Origin: Microvirga roseola
GTDB lineage: Bacteria; Pseudomonadota; Alphaproteobacteria; Rhizobiales; Beijerinckiaceae
Length of the DNA stretch: 64,000 nucleotides
Assembly: GCF_020866965.1 (NCBI RefSeq)
Contig: NZ_JAJATX010000008.1
Coordinates: 1 to 64,000 of the forward strand
Direction: 5' to 3'
This document shows positions 44,850-53,746 of the stretch, in pieces (position 1 is the first letter of the stretch; each line of letters begins with the position of its first letter). Made by a program: the position numbers and the translations under genes. The notes beneath the pieces are model-generated. The model did no database searches. It saw only the letters and a list, made by a program, of their open reading frames with translations, and was not told the DNA's origin.

Positions 44850-45221
44850 TCAGGCGGCAACGAAGAGTTCGTTCCGGCGCCACGAAGTGGATGACCTTCG
44901 CTCTCTGGGCTTTGCCAGCGCAATCCGCTCCTCAAAACGCGCTTGCGCCTCGTTCAGAAGGCGGCGCTTGCGCGCGTAGGGCTGAGAGGCGGTCGTGACG
45001 TCCTTCACAATGGCAGCCGCCGCCGCGTAGAGATCCGCGGTCGCGGCATCAAGGCCGGGATCGCGCTCAAACAGAGCAAGCAGGCTTGCCAGGTTCTTCC
45101 TCAGGAGGGTCTGAAGGTCCCCAAGATAGGCCTGTTCTCCCCCGGCCTGTATCGCTTTCAGGGTTGGAGCGATAAGGTTCAGCTTCTCTTCGATAGCTTC
45201 GGTGAGGCTCTTCTCCGTCAT
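44850..45221 (-). CDS. Hypothetical helical protein
   Basis: A protein of 123 residues starting MTEKSLTEAIEEKLNLIAPT, helix-rich and ending in a basic segment (AKPRERRSSTSWRRN). I do not recognise a family. The start at 45221 is preferred to one 15 codons upstream because the extension is proline/arginine-rich. Neighbours on both sides have no functional link. Confidence 0.6.
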   Translation of the reverse strand: MTEKSLTEAIEEKLNLIAPTLKAIQAGGEQAYLGDLQTLLRKNLASLLALFERDPGLDAATADLYAAAAAIVKDVTTASQPYARKRRLLNEAQARFEERIALAKPRERRSSTSWRRNELFVAA

Positions 45222-45386
45222 GGGCAATCGTCTCCGGATGAGGGGCCCGCCCAGTCCCTGAATCACGCGGAGAAAGGATGCCCGCCTGAGGTTAACCGAC
45301 AGTTTCAGACCGCCTGCGATTAGGATCCGGAGGCTGCGCCGGGATACGCCACAGACAGCCCATTGCGGGAGGCCCGCAAAGGAAAA

Positions 45387-45414
45387 GACTCCGGTCTGCT
45401 ACAGAGCCGGAGTC
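45387..45414 (-). terminator. Terminator of the glycerophosphodiesterase gene
   Basis: GACTCCGG and CCGGAGTC form an 8-bp stem with a 12-base loop, 22 bases after the stop. The reverse strand continues TTTTCC. Confidence 0.75.
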
Positions 45415-45436
45415 TCCCGTACGTTCCAATTGAACG

Positions 45437-46585
45437 TCAGCGCGCCTTCACGGCGTGGTCGGTGAAGTCGCTGAAGAGGCCGTCAACGCCCAGGGCGTAG
45501 AAGGCCTTGTACTCCGCTGCGGGATCTCCCTCGAAGTCGGAGGTCAAACGCTTCGGCTCGCTGCGGAAGGTCCAGGTGAACACCTGGAGTCCGGCGGCAT
45601 GAGCATCCTTGACCACGCTGGACGGGGCCGCGAGCACGCGATCGCGCTCGTCGATCGCCCCATCGTTGTTGAGGTCGTCCGGTTTGCCGTCGTTGTTCTT
45701 GTCGACCTGCTTGCTCGCCAGAATGTACGGCTTCCACGGTGCGACGATGTCGGCATAGGTCTTGACCTCGGCCAGCCCTTCCTTCGTCAGGAGATCCTTG
45801 TTGGTGCGCTGGTCGCCGACCACCACGAAGTCATAAGGCTGCGCGTAGGGAGCCTCCAGCACCATGTTGCCGTCCTTGTCGACATCGGCTCCATCGACGA
45901 GCTGCGCCAGACGAACGTCTATCTTGGTGTTCAGGTACTTGAGGTTCGCAGTCTCGAAGCTTTGGATCACCACGGGGGCATCCTTGCCAGTCCAGCCCGC
46001 CTTCTTGAGAACGTCGACGAGACGGTCCTCGATCGGCAGGCCCAGCGCGGCATGGAAGGTCGAATGCTTGGTTTCAGGAGCAATCCCGATGGTGCGCCCG
46101 CGGGCGGCAGCCTCCTGCTTCACCAAGCTGATCACCTCCTCAAGGGCCGGGATCTGGAACTGACCGTTCTTGGACTGGTCACGGTCCGCCATCGCCTGCT
46201 TGGCGCGGAGCTGCTTGATTTCGTCCAGGGTGAAATCGCCGGCAAACCAATCCGTCGTGTCGACCCCGTCAACCCTGCGTGTCGTCTTGCGGGATGCGAA
46301 CTCCGGAAGGTCGGCGACATTTGTCGTGCCGCTCAGCATCGGCTCGTGACGGGCGATCAGTACTCCGTCCTTGGTCACCACTAGGTCCGGCTCGATGAAG
46401 TCTGCGCCCATCTCGATCGCCAGCTTATAGCCCTCGAGCGTATGCTCCGGGAGATAGCCGCTGGCGCCCCGATGGGCGACGATTGTCGTTCGCTCACCTG
46501 TCAGTGTCTTCTCCTGCGCCACAGCTGGCCCGGTCAGGGCGGGAAGCGAGACGAGGATGGCAGCCGATATCGCAATGTTCTTCAT
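45437..46585 (-). CDS. glpQ: Periplasmic glycerophosphodiester phosphodiesterase (GlpQ type)
   Basis: A protein of 382 residues: signal peptide MKNIAISAAILVSLPALTGPAVAQ, then the GDPD signature IVAHRGASGYLPEHT (H38, R39) with E65, D67 and H80 for metal and catalysis. It splits glycerophosphodiesters into glycerol 3-phosphate and an alcohol in the periplasm. Two calcium-loop-like insertions are notable: DVDKDGN (234-240) and DKNNDGKPDDLNNDGAIDE (295-313). GlpQ itself uses calcium, but these loops are extra. It stands alone with its own terminator. Confidence 0.93.
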   Translation of the reverse strand: MKNIAISAAILVSLPALTGPAVAQEKTLTGERTTIVAHRGASGYLPEHTLEGYKLAIEMGADFIEPDLVVTKDGVLIARHEPMLSGTTNVADLPEFASRKTTRRVDGVDTTDWFAGDFTLDEIKQLRAKQAMADRDQSKNGQFQIPALEEVISLVKQEAAARGRTIGIAPETKHSTFHAALGLPIEDRLVDVLKKAGWTGKDAPVVIQSFETANLKYLNTKIDVRLAQLVDGADVDKDGNMVLEAPYAQPYDFVVVGDQRTNKDLLTKEGLAEVKTYADIVAPWKPYILASKQVDKNNDGKPDDLNNDGAIDERDRVLAAPSSVVKDAHAAGLQVFTWTFRSEPKRLTSDFEGDPAAEYKAFYALGVDGLFSDFTDHAVKAR

Positions 46586-46849
46586 ATTCTGCTCCTTCTA
46601 ACCGGATTGACTGCCATCGGAGCCGTGACACCCGAATGACGGAGTCCTTATGCCCTTTCAGGGCCTCAGGATATGGTTGCAGCGAGAAGCTGGCGAGGAG
46701 GATTGCAGGAATCGGTTCATCGGGCTCGGCAGGGTTCAGGCCTCTTTAGTGACCTTTGGCCTTCCGACGCGTTCTGGATCCTTCGATACGGATTCGAAGC
46801 TGTTTGCAGCACCGGCACCGTATTTAAGGGAAGGCTCAATAACGATAGT

Positions 46850-48067
46850 TTAGGTGATCATTAGCTGATGAACGTGTTGCACGAGAATTTCAACGAAGGC
46901 AGCATCGTTGATATGGTGCGGAACACGAATGATCCGATGGGTATCCGACACCTGAAAGTTTCTCTCGAGGCTCGCGAACAACGCCTCGTTTGCTTCGGGA
47001 TCGAAAAAGGGCTCTCCGGGAGCATCGAGCATGGACAATCCACCCTCCGGGATCAGCAAATGCACGGGGGCCTGGGATCGGTTCAGCTTCCCTGTCAGCC
47101 ATTCGCCGATGGCTGCCATCTCGTCCGCGGATGTTCGCATCAGAGTGACATGGGCGTTGTGTGAGTGGAGGAGACGCCCGCGATATTGTTCCGGAATCGT
47201 ATCCACCGCCCAGAAGTTCACCATGTCCAATGCGCCGCATGAGCCGACCCACGGCACACCTGCCAAAGCGGCAGCCTCAAAGCGGTGAGGACCGGCGCTA
47301 CATACTCCTCCGAAGAGATAGTCGGCGGCCTCGGTCGTCGTGACATCCACAACCCCTCGGAACAGTCCGGAAGCCGTGAGCGCCTCCAGCGCCCTCCCTC
47401 CTGGACTGTTCGCGTGAAACACTTGGCAGTCGAACGTGCTCGACAGGGAAGCTGTCAACTGCTGGACACAGGGCGTCGTCACGCCGAACATACTGATCCC
47501 AATGGACGGCTTGTCGTGATCGGGCTTAGGTATATTTCGCAGCATCATTCCAGCGAGCGCATGGGCTGCATTCCCCAGAACGACACAGGAGACGCGATTC
47601 AATCCTGCGATGTCCGTTACCGGAAACATCATGATGATGTCGCTGACGCCGACAAAGCGGGAGGTGTCGCCGGACGCCAGTGTCGACACCATTACTTTCG
47701 GCGTGCCGATCGGGAGCCCTTGCATCGCCGGCGTGATGATGGCTGTCCCACCGGATCCACCGAGCCCGATGATGCCGCCGACATCCGTACATGTCCGGAT
47801 GTAGGCCTGAAATGCATCTCTCATCGCATTGACTGCGACGCCGCGTTCACCTGCCCTGAAGACAGCGTCAACTCCGCCTGGATGATAGGAGGCGACCATC
47901 TCGGCAGGTATGTCCGCATCTGCCGAGGAGGAGCTGGTTCCGACATCCACCAGAACCGTTGCAACTCCTGCGCCCTGCAGCAAGGCCGCTATATAACGCA
48001 GTTCTTCAGCCTTCGTGTCGAAGGTCCCGACAATATAGGCCTTTCCCTTGTCCGACGAGATCGTCAT
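46850..48067 (-). CDS. Tm-1-like (UPF0261) ATP-binding protein
   Basis: A protein of 405 residues of the UPF0261 family, with KAYIVGTFDTKAEELRYIAALLQ, GIIGLGGSGGTAIITPAMQGLPIG and PKVMVSTLASGDTS. The family is the N-terminal half of the tomato protein Tm-1, which binds tobamovirus replication proteins; its bacterial role is unknown. Its start overlaps the SRPBCC gene by 4 bases. It is the last gene of the operon with the SRPBCC, the TIM-barrel gene and the binding protein. Confidence 0.92.
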   Translation of the reverse strand: MTISSDKGKAYIVGTFDTKAEELRYIAALLQGAGVATVLVDVGTSSSSADADIPAEMVASYHPGGVDAVFRAGERGVAVNAMRDAFQAYIRTCTDVGGIIGLGGSGGTAIITPAMQGLPIGTPKVMVSTLASGDTSRFVGVSDIIMMFPVTDIAGLNRVSCVVLGNAAHALAGMMLRNIPKPDHDKPSIGISMFGVTTPCVQQLTASLSSTFDCQVFHANSPGGRALEALTASGLFRGVVDVTTTEAADYLFGGVCSAGPHRFEAAALAGVPWVGSCGALDMVNFWAVDTIPEQYRGRLLHSHNAHVTLMRTSADEMAAIGEWLTGKLNRSQAPVHLLIPEGGLSMLDAPGEPFFDPEANEALFASLERNFQVSDTHRIIRVPHHINDAAFVEILVQHVHQLMIT

Positions 48068-48519
48068 GAGGCACTGCGCCGCCTCGCTTTGGCCACTTCC
48101 GCAGCCCCCTCGAAGGCAAAGCGGAACGTGTCCGTCACCCGCGCAACGAGGTCTGTTTCCTGATCGGGTGGGGTATCAAATTCCGCCCACCACTCTCCAA
48201 AAGTTTGTTGGCTTTCGGTGACCGGGCGAAGCCGCATTTCGGATACGTAATTCCACAGAGGAACCGATGCTTCGATGGTGGTGTAGCAGCAAAGGTGTTC
48301 GCGGTCCGACAGGCTCAAGAGCTTCTCGCGAATATAATCGTCTCCCTCCTTGGTCCTGAAGTTCCGGACACATCCGATCCTGTCGGCCGGCCAGTCATCC
48401 TCGATATAGCTCTCCTTGAAGAAACGATGATACACCGGCAAGGCATTGAAGTCGCGCAGGACACTCCACGCCTCATCGATCGTGACGTCCATCACTGCAC
48501 TCACATAGACGCGGAGCAT
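48064..48519 (-). CDS. SRPBCC (START-like) domain protein
   Basis: A protein of 151 residues with the SRPBCC/polyketide-cyclase pattern: [26 protein letters not shown] near the start, IGCVRNF in the middle and [17 protein letters not shown] at the end. The deep pocket of this fold binds hydrophobic ligands. It overlaps the TIM-barrel gene upstream by 19 bases and the Tm-1-like gene downstream by 4, so all three are coupled. The ligand and reaction are unknown. Confidence 0.85.
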   Translation of the reverse strand: MLRVYVSAVMDVTIDEAWSVLRDFNALPVYHRFFKESYIEDDWPADRIGCVRNFRTKEGDDYIREKLLSLSDREHLCCYTTIEASVPLWNYVSEMRLRPVTESQQTFGEWWAEFDTPPDQETDLVARVTDTFRFAFEGAAEVAKARRRSAS

Positions 48520-49373
48520 GAAGACTTCTCCCTCTGGCTGGGTTCGATGGACAGGTTCTTGAAAGTGCGAATGTGCTCTGTGAGGGCGATTTCGGTTGGC
48601 AGGCGCTCCATGCTGCTGGCGCCATAGAAGCCATTGCAGTGCTCACTGCTCTCAAGGACATAGACGACATCCTGAGGGGTCGCGATGGGACCGCCGTGCG
48701 CAATCACAACGACGTCCTTGCGCACCTTCCGAGCAGCCTCCGCCCATTCGTCGATCAGCGCAACGGATTGCTCGAGGGTTTTCGATGTCGACGCTCCGAT
48801 CGTTCCACCGACCGTGACGCCCATATGCGGCACGATCAGATCAGCACCGGCTTTCGTCATTTCGACAGCCTCGTCGGCGCTGAAAACGTAGGGTGTTGTG
48901 AGCAGATCAAGTTCATGGGCCTGGCGGATCATGTCGATCTCTGAAGCAAACTGGATTCCGGTTTCCTCCAGGCTGATTCGAAACGTGCCGTCGATGATCC
49001 CGACCGTGGGGAAATTCTGAACACCCGAGAAGCCCATCTCCTTAAGCTCTCTCAGCAGCACCGGCATGATCGCAAAAGGGTCGGTCCCGTTGACGCCCGC
49101 AATAACCGGTGTGTGCCGAACAACAGGGAGGATCTCGCCGGCCATTTCCTTGACGATCTGGTTTGCGTTGCCATAGGCGAGCAGGCCCGCTGAGGAGGCG
49201 CGACCGGCCATGCGGTAGCGCCCGGAATTGTAGACGATGATAAGATCGATCCCTCCAGCCTCCTCACATTTCGCGGAAATTCCGGTGCCGGCGCCGCCGC
49301 CGATGATGGGCTCGCGTCGCCGGACCATGTCCTGAAAGCGTTCGACCAAAGTTCTGCGCTCAAACCGAGCCAT
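48501..49373 (-). CDS. PEP-hydrolase-family TIM-barrel protein
   Basis: A protein of 290 residues: [83 protein letters not shown]. This is the TIM-barrel 'phosphoenolpyruvate hydrolase-like' family, which forms the C-terminal half of tomato Tm-1. Its catalytic role is not established. It overlaps the SRPBCC gene and lies 106 bp after the substrate-binding protein gene. Confidence 0.92.
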   Translation of the reverse strand: MARFERRTLVERFQDMVRRREPIIGGGAGTGISAKCEEAGGIDLIIVYNSGRYRMAGRASSAGLLAYGNANQIVKEMAGEILPVVRHTPVIAGVNGTDPFAIMPVLLRELKEMGFSGVQNFPTVGIIDGTFRISLEETGIQFASEIDMIRQAHELDLLTTPYVFSADEAVEMTKAGADLIVPHMGVTVGGTIGASTSKTLEQSVALIDEWAEAARKVRKDVVVIAHGGPIATPQDVVYVLESSEHCNGFYGASSMERLPTEIALTEHIRTFKNLSIEPSQREKSSCSASM

Positions 49374-49439
49374 ATTTCATCCTAGAGTAAGTATTTTGAT
49401 CACGCTCTCACTCCCTTCGAGGCGAGAGCCAGTTCGAAA

Positions 49440-49470
49440 TGCCGCGCTCCAGCTGAGCCGGAGCGCGGCA
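49440..49470 (-). terminator. Stem-loop between the binding protein and TIM-barrel genes
   Basis: TGCCGCGCTCC and GGAGCGCGGCA form an 11-bp stem with a 9-base loop, ten bases after the binding-protein stop. Only TTT follows on the reverse strand, so it may be a leaky terminator or an mRNA-stabilising hairpin that favours expression of the first gene. Confidence 0.55.
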
Positions 49471-49479
49471 CATGATCTG

Positions 49480-50703
49480 TCAGGATTTGTTCACAAGATA
49501 GCACTTGCTCTGGTCGAGAGGCTGGAAAGCCCGCTCGGCCGGAATTGTGTCGACCAGCTTGAGATAATCCCATGGGTACTTGGATTCCGAAGGGGCCTTT
49601 ACCCTCCAGAGATACATGTCGTGAACCATGCGCCCATCGACCCGTATCTTTCCATCCTTTGCGAAGAAGTCGTTGATAGGCATTTCCCGCATCTTCGCCG
49701 AGACGGCGTCCGGTTCGTCCGTGCCAGCCGCCTGCACGGCCTTCAGGTAGTGCATGGTCGAAGAATAGTCTGCCGCCTGGCTCATGTTGGGCATGTTGCC
49801 GACACGCTCAAAGTAGCGCTTTGCGAACGACCTCGTCTCTTCGTTCATGTCCCAGTACCAGGCGTTCGTAAGCAACAGCCGCTGCGCCGTATCGAGGCCG
49901 ATCGCATGAACGTCGTTGACCCACAACAGAAGAGCGGCGAGATCCTGGTCTTTCGTGATCCCAAACTCTGCGGCCGCCTTGATGGCGTTGATTGCATCCC
50001 CGCCAGTCGATGCAATGCCAACGATCTTTGCGCCCGATGCCTGTGCCTGCAGAACAAAGGAGGAAAAGTCCGTTGTGCCGAGTGGATGCCTCGCAGCCCC
50101 GAGCACACGCCCTCCGGAAGCCCGGACGACATCCGCAACCTGTTGCTCAAGCCCGATGCCGAACGCAAAATCGACAGTGAGGAAGAACCAGGTATCACCG
50201 CCTTGCTCGACAACAGCCTTGCCGGTGCCATTCGCGAGCGAATAGGCGTCATACGCATAATGCACCGCGTAGGGCGAGCATACCTGGTTCGTGATGCCCA
50301 TGTTCGATGAGCCGTTTACGATAATATGCCGCTTCCGATCTTTTGCCAGCGTCGCAACGGATAGTGCAACAGCAGAATTGGAAAGGTCTGCGATCAGATC
50401 AACGCCGCCCGTGTCGAACCATTGGCGGGCAGTCGCAGAGCCAATGTCCGGTTTATTCTGGTGATCGGCAAAAATAACATCGATAGGCTTGCCGAGAACG
50501 GACCCGCCAAAGTCTTCCGCTGCCATCTTGACAGCCTCGACCGCGCCTTTCCCGGCCAGATCGGAATAGACGCCACTCATGTCCGTTAGAACGCCAATCC
50601 TCACCACATTATTGGATATCGCACCCTGCTGCGCCATTGCGGCCGTTACTGCCAGCGGCAGAAGTAGTGAAGCCGAAAGGACACTTTTTAGACTTGCGAC
50701 CAT
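49480..50703 (-). CDS. ABC transporter periplasmic binding protein, branched-chain amino acid/amide type, orphan
   Basis: A protein of 407 residues: signal peptide MVASLKSVLSASLLLPLAVTAAMAQ and a Peripla_BP_6 (LivJ-like) fold (VVRIGVLTDMSGVYSDLAG; HQNKPDIGSATARQWFDTGGVDLI). The start at 50703 has GGAGGAAAC upstream and gives a clean signal peptide; a longer frame to 50928 is rejected. No permease or ATPase genes are nearby. It is the first gene of a unit with the TIM-barrel, SRPBCC and Tm-1-like genes, so its ligand may be what those proteins handle. Confidence 0.93.
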   Translation of the reverse strand: MVASLKSVLSASLLLPLAVTAAMAQQGAISNNVVRIGVLTDMSGVYSDLAGKGAVEAVKMAAEDFGGSVLGKPIDVIFADHQNKPDIGSATARQWFDTGGVDLIADLSNSAVALSVATLAKDRKRHIIVNGSSNMGITNQVCSPYAVHYAYDAYSLANGTGKAVVEQGGDTWFFLTVDFAFGIGLEQQVADVVRASGGRVLGAARHPLGTTDFSSFVLQAQASGAKIVGIASTGGDAINAIKAAAEFGITKDQDLAALLLWVNDVHAIGLDTAQRLLLTNAWYWDMNEETRSFAKRYFERVGNMPNMSQAADYSSTMHYLKAVQAAGTDEPDAVSAKMREMPINDFFAKDGKIRVDGRMVHDMYLWRVKAPSESKYPWDYLKLVDTIPAERAFQPLDQSKCYLVNKS

Positions 50704-50768
50704 TGTTTCCTCCATGACATTTTTTGTTATCTTGAATGGAAGTTTGACAGTCGAAGGCTCCGGAAGCC

Positions 50769-51623
50769 ATGGCCGTAGCGCACGAGAAGCTACTCGAAAC
50801 ACACATTGTCGGCGCAAAGACGCAACAGTGGATCGTGCGCGATGATATCTGTCCGCTTCTCCGCCAGCGGCACATTGCGCATGTTGGGGTCGGTGACGCA
50901 GCCCCACCCTACCGCATTGTGAGGACAAAGCTTAGCGGCGCCTACCTCCATGGGTCCCTCGGCGGCGAAGGACGCATGTTGCTCGACGGCCGCTGGCGGC
51001 CCCATCGAGCAGGAATGACGACCTTCGCTCCGGCCCACGTTCTCCACGCCTTCCACGCCATACCATCGAGGCGCTGGCAGTATTGCTGGGTGCGCTTCAC
51101 ACCCTCCTCGCCCTTCTCCATGATCAGCGCGGTGGCCCCGCTGATGGCCCGCTTCAATCCAGAGCCACTCCGGCACGCGATCATGGGGCTTGTTCATGAA
51201 GTGGAAGGCGCTCGCGATATCGGTACGTGCGGCCTCTGGATCGACCTCATCGAACGCTATGTGGACCTGTTCATGGAGCCATGGCGTCGGGAAAAGCGCT
51301 TGCTGTCTCTATGGCACGTTGTGCAACAGGACCTCTCGCGCGATTGGACTCTCGGCGAACTCGCCGACTTGGCAAGCATGAGTGGCGAGCACCTGCGCCG
51401 GCTTTGCCACCGGAGCCTCGGCCGGAGTCCAATACAGCAGCTTGCAGTCCTGAGGATTCAGCACGCGGCGCACCTCTTGGCCACGACGGACGTAAAAATC
51501 GAGCTGATTGCGAACCAAGTAGGGTATGAGAACCCGTTCGCCTTCTCAAACAAGTTTCAGCAGATCACAGGCATCAGACCGTCACAGTTCCGCAAACATA
51601 AACACCGAAGCACAATCCTGTAG
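50769..51623 (+). CDS. AraC-family transcriptional regulator
   Basis: A protein of 284 residues. The N-terminal half resembles the AraC ligand-binding cupin (GAYLHGSLGGEGRMLLDGRWRPHRAGM). The C-terminal half has two helix-turn-helix motifs (LGELADLASMSGEHLRRLCH and IELIANQVGYENPFAFSNKF) with the family signature. It diverges from the binding-protein operon across 65 bp and is its likely activator. Confidence 0.93.
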   Translation: MAVAHEKLLETHIVGAKTQQWIVRDDICPLLRQRHIAHVGVGDAAPPYRIVRTKLSGAYLHGSLGGEGRMLLDGRWRPHRAGMTTFAPAHVLHAFHAIPSRRWQYCWVRFTPSSPFSMISAVAPLMARFNPEPLRHAIMGLVHEVEGARDIGTCGLWIDLIERYVDLFMEPWRREKRLLSLWHVVQQDLSRDWTLGELADLASMSGEHLRRLCHRSLGRSPIQQLAVLRIQHAAHLLATTDVKIELIANQVGYENPFAFSNKFQQITGIRPSQFRKHKHRSTIL

Positions 51624-51744
51624 AAAGCCGTACTCGCTCTATCCAGCAATTCGCCTTGCGCTCTCGCGGGACCAGATCGGCGCGTACCGCTGGCATGACC
51701 GGAGCCAAACCATCCGGGATAACTCCCCTGCACGAAGATCAGCT

Positions 51745-52089
51745 TCACGATTTCACAAAATCTTCCCGCATAGGCGTGAACACGTCGAGAAGAACACCAT
51801 CCTCGACCGCGACGGCGCCGTGAATGGCGTCAGTGGGTACAAGAAAGCTGTCGCCGCGCCCCAGACGCTCCATTCGACCGGCGATGGTGATATCGAAGAC
51901 GCCCTCCTCCACTAAGCTGCATTGAATGTGCGGGTGCGAGTGGAGAGAGCCCACGGCTCCTGCTTCGAATGCCACGCGCACCATCATCACGTCCTCATCG
52001 TAGGTTAGGACTTTGCGTCTGATACCCTCTCCGGCCGGTTCCCACGGGATTTCACTGTCGAAAGCAAAAGTTTGGCCTTTACGGGTCAT
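51745..52089 (-). CDS. kdgF: KdgF-like cupin, unsaturated uronate ring opening
   Basis: A protein of 114 residues, a single cupin with LHSHPHIQCSLVEEGVFDI as metal-binding motif. KdgF converts unsaturated monouronates from pectin or alginate to linear ketouronate. The start at 52089 has GGAGGAG upstream and is preferred over one 11 codons earlier. It lies 17 bp downstream of kduD and completes the uronate set, which supports this over other cupin functions. Confidence 0.88.
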   Translation of the reverse strand: MTRKGQTFAFDSEIPWEPAGEGIRRKVLTYDEDVMMVRVAFEAGAVGSLHSHPHIQCSLVEEGVFDITIAGRMERLGRGDSFLVPTDAIHGAVAVEDGVLLDVFTPMREDFVKS

Positions 52090-52106
52090 CACTCCTCCAG
52101 ACGTGC

Positions 52107-52865
52107 TTAGCGCGCCAGCCAACCACCATCCACGGGCAGAACGACCCCGTGAATGTAGCTTGCCGCTGGCGAGGCCAGAAAGACGGCCGCGCCGCCAAGG
52201 TCACTTGGTTCTCCCCAGCGGCCTGCGGGGATGCGGCTCAGGATTTCGCCGCTTCGCTTCGGATCATTGCGCAGGGCTTCCGTGTTGTTTGTCGCGAAGT
52301 AACCAGGCGCAATGGCGTTCACGTTGATGCCCTTCGCAGCCCATTCGCAGGCGAGCAGGCGTGTGAGTCCCGCAAGACCACTCTTGCTCGCCGTATAGGA
52401 CGGGATGCGGACTCCTCCCTGGAATGACAGAAGAGAGGCGATGTTGATGATCTTGCCGCCTCCGCCGTCCGCCAGCATATTTCGCGCCACCGCCCGCGAG
52501 AGAAAGAAGGTGGACTTCAGGTTCACGTTCATCACGTCATCCCAGTCCTTCTCGGTGAAGTCGATGGCATCGGCCCGACGGATGATCCCGGCATTGTTGA
52601 CCAGAATGTCCACCCGACCGCTTACGGCTGCCGCCTCGGCGACGATGCCCTCGATGGGATCTAGGCTGGACAGGTCGGCCTGCACGCTGCGGAACTCCGA
52701 GCCCGAGGCCCGGCACAGGCTTTCGGTCTCGTCCATCGCCGAGCGTCCCACTGCGACGATGGCGGCGCCCGCTCCGGCGAGCGCCACAGCAATCGACTGG
52801 CCGAGGCCCGTATTGGCTCCGGTCACGATGGCGGTTCTGCCGGTCAGATCGAAGGGATTCATCAT
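52107..52865 (-). CDS. kduD: 2-dehydro-3-deoxy-D-gluconate 5-dehydrogenase (KduD)
   Basis: A protein of 252 residues, SDR type: TGANTGLGQSIAVALA, NNAG, and the catalytic Y-x-x-x-K (SYTASK) with S in IASLLSF. It reduces 2,5-diketo-3-deoxygluconate to 2-keto-3-deoxygluconate using NADH. It lies between kduI and kdgF; kduI ends 10 bp upstream. Confidence 0.95.
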   Translation of the reverse strand: MMNPFDLTGRTAIVTGANTGLGQSIAVALAGAGAAIVAVGRSAMDETESLCRASGSEFRSVQADLSSLDPIEGIVAEAAAVSGRVDILVNNAGIIRRADAIDFTEKDWDDVMNVNLKSTFFLSRAVARNMLADGGGGKIINIASLLSFQGGVRIPSYTASKSGLAGLTRLLACEWAAKGINVNAIAPGYFATNNTEALRNDPKRSGEILSRIPAGRWGEPSDLGGAAVFLASPAASYIHGVVLPVDGGWLAR

Positions 52866-52875
52866 CTTTAGCCTC

Positions 52876-53715
52876 TCAGCACAAAGCGTCTATGGGTACC
52901 ATGTCCATGTCGGCGAAGTCCTGGTTGTCGCCGCCCATGGCCCAGACGAAGGCGTATCTGCTGGTGCCGACGCCAGAATGGATCGACCAGCCAGGCGACA
53001 GGATCGCCTGCTCATTGGCGACCACGAGATGCTTGGTCTCGTCCGGCTCACCCATGAAATGGAACACCCGCGCCTCCGGCGGCAGGTCGAAATAGACATA
53101 GACCTCTGAGCGGCGGTCATGAACGTGAGCTGGCATGGTGTTCCACATGCTGCCGGGCTTTAACTGGGTCATGCCTAATACGAGTTGGGCCGAGCGGCAT
53201 ACCTCCGGGTGGATCATCTGGAAGATCGTGCGCACGTTGCCATTCGCCGCCTCCCCCAGATCGACGCGACGGGCGCGGTCGAGCCCGATCCTCACCGTCT
53301 CGAAGCGGGCATGGGCAGGCGTGCTGACGAGGTAGAACTTGGCGGGGCTGTCCGCATCGGCGGATTCGAAGCGAACCTCCCGCGTGCCCATCGCAATGTA
53401 GAGAGCATCGCGTGAGCCGAGCTGGTGAGCCTCCCCATCCGTTGTGACGCGACCGGGCCCGCCGAGATTGACGACGCCGAGCTCGCGCCGGTCGAGGAAA
53501 TTAGGCGATCCGATCTGCTTGTGCGATTCCAGAACAAGAGGCTCGCGGGCCGGTGTCGCACCGCCCACCACAAGGCGGTCGATATGGCTGTAAGTGAGCT
53601 TGACCTGCCCCGGAACGAACAGCGCCTCGATCAGGAAGTGGCGTCGTAGCTCGGCCGCACTGAAATGGCGGACGGCTTCGGGATGGCAAACCTGCCGGAC
53701 TTCAATGGTCATCAT
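52876..53715 (-). CDS. kduI: 5-dehydro-4-deoxy-D-glucuronate isomerase (KduI)
   Basis: A protein of 279 residues matching KduI: RRHFLIEALFVPGQVKLTYSH, VVGGATP, NLGGPG and the zinc-binding MPAHVHDRRSEVYVYF (H-x-H-x5-E). It isomerises 5-dehydro-4-deoxyglucuronate to 2,5-diketo-3-deoxygluconate. It is the fourth gene of dctP-dctQ-dctM-kduI-kduD-kdgF, starting 31 bp after the dctM stop. Confidence 0.96.
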   Translation of the reverse strand: MMTIEVRQVCHPEAVRHFSAAELRRHFLIEALFVPGQVKLTYSHIDRLVVGGATPAREPLVLESHKQIGSPNFLDRRELGVVNLGGPGRVTTDGEAHQLGSRDALYIAMGTREVRFESADADSPAKFYLVSTPAHARFETVRIGLDRARRVDLGEAANGNVRTIFQMIHPEVCRSAQLVLGMTQLKPGSMWNTMPAHVHDRRSEVYVYFDLPPEARVFHFMGEPDETKHLVVANEQAILSPGWSIHSGVGTSRYAFVWAMGGDNQDFADMDMVPIDALC

Positions 53716-53746
53716 TACCTCTCGGTGATCTCAGGATGAGTAAAGG

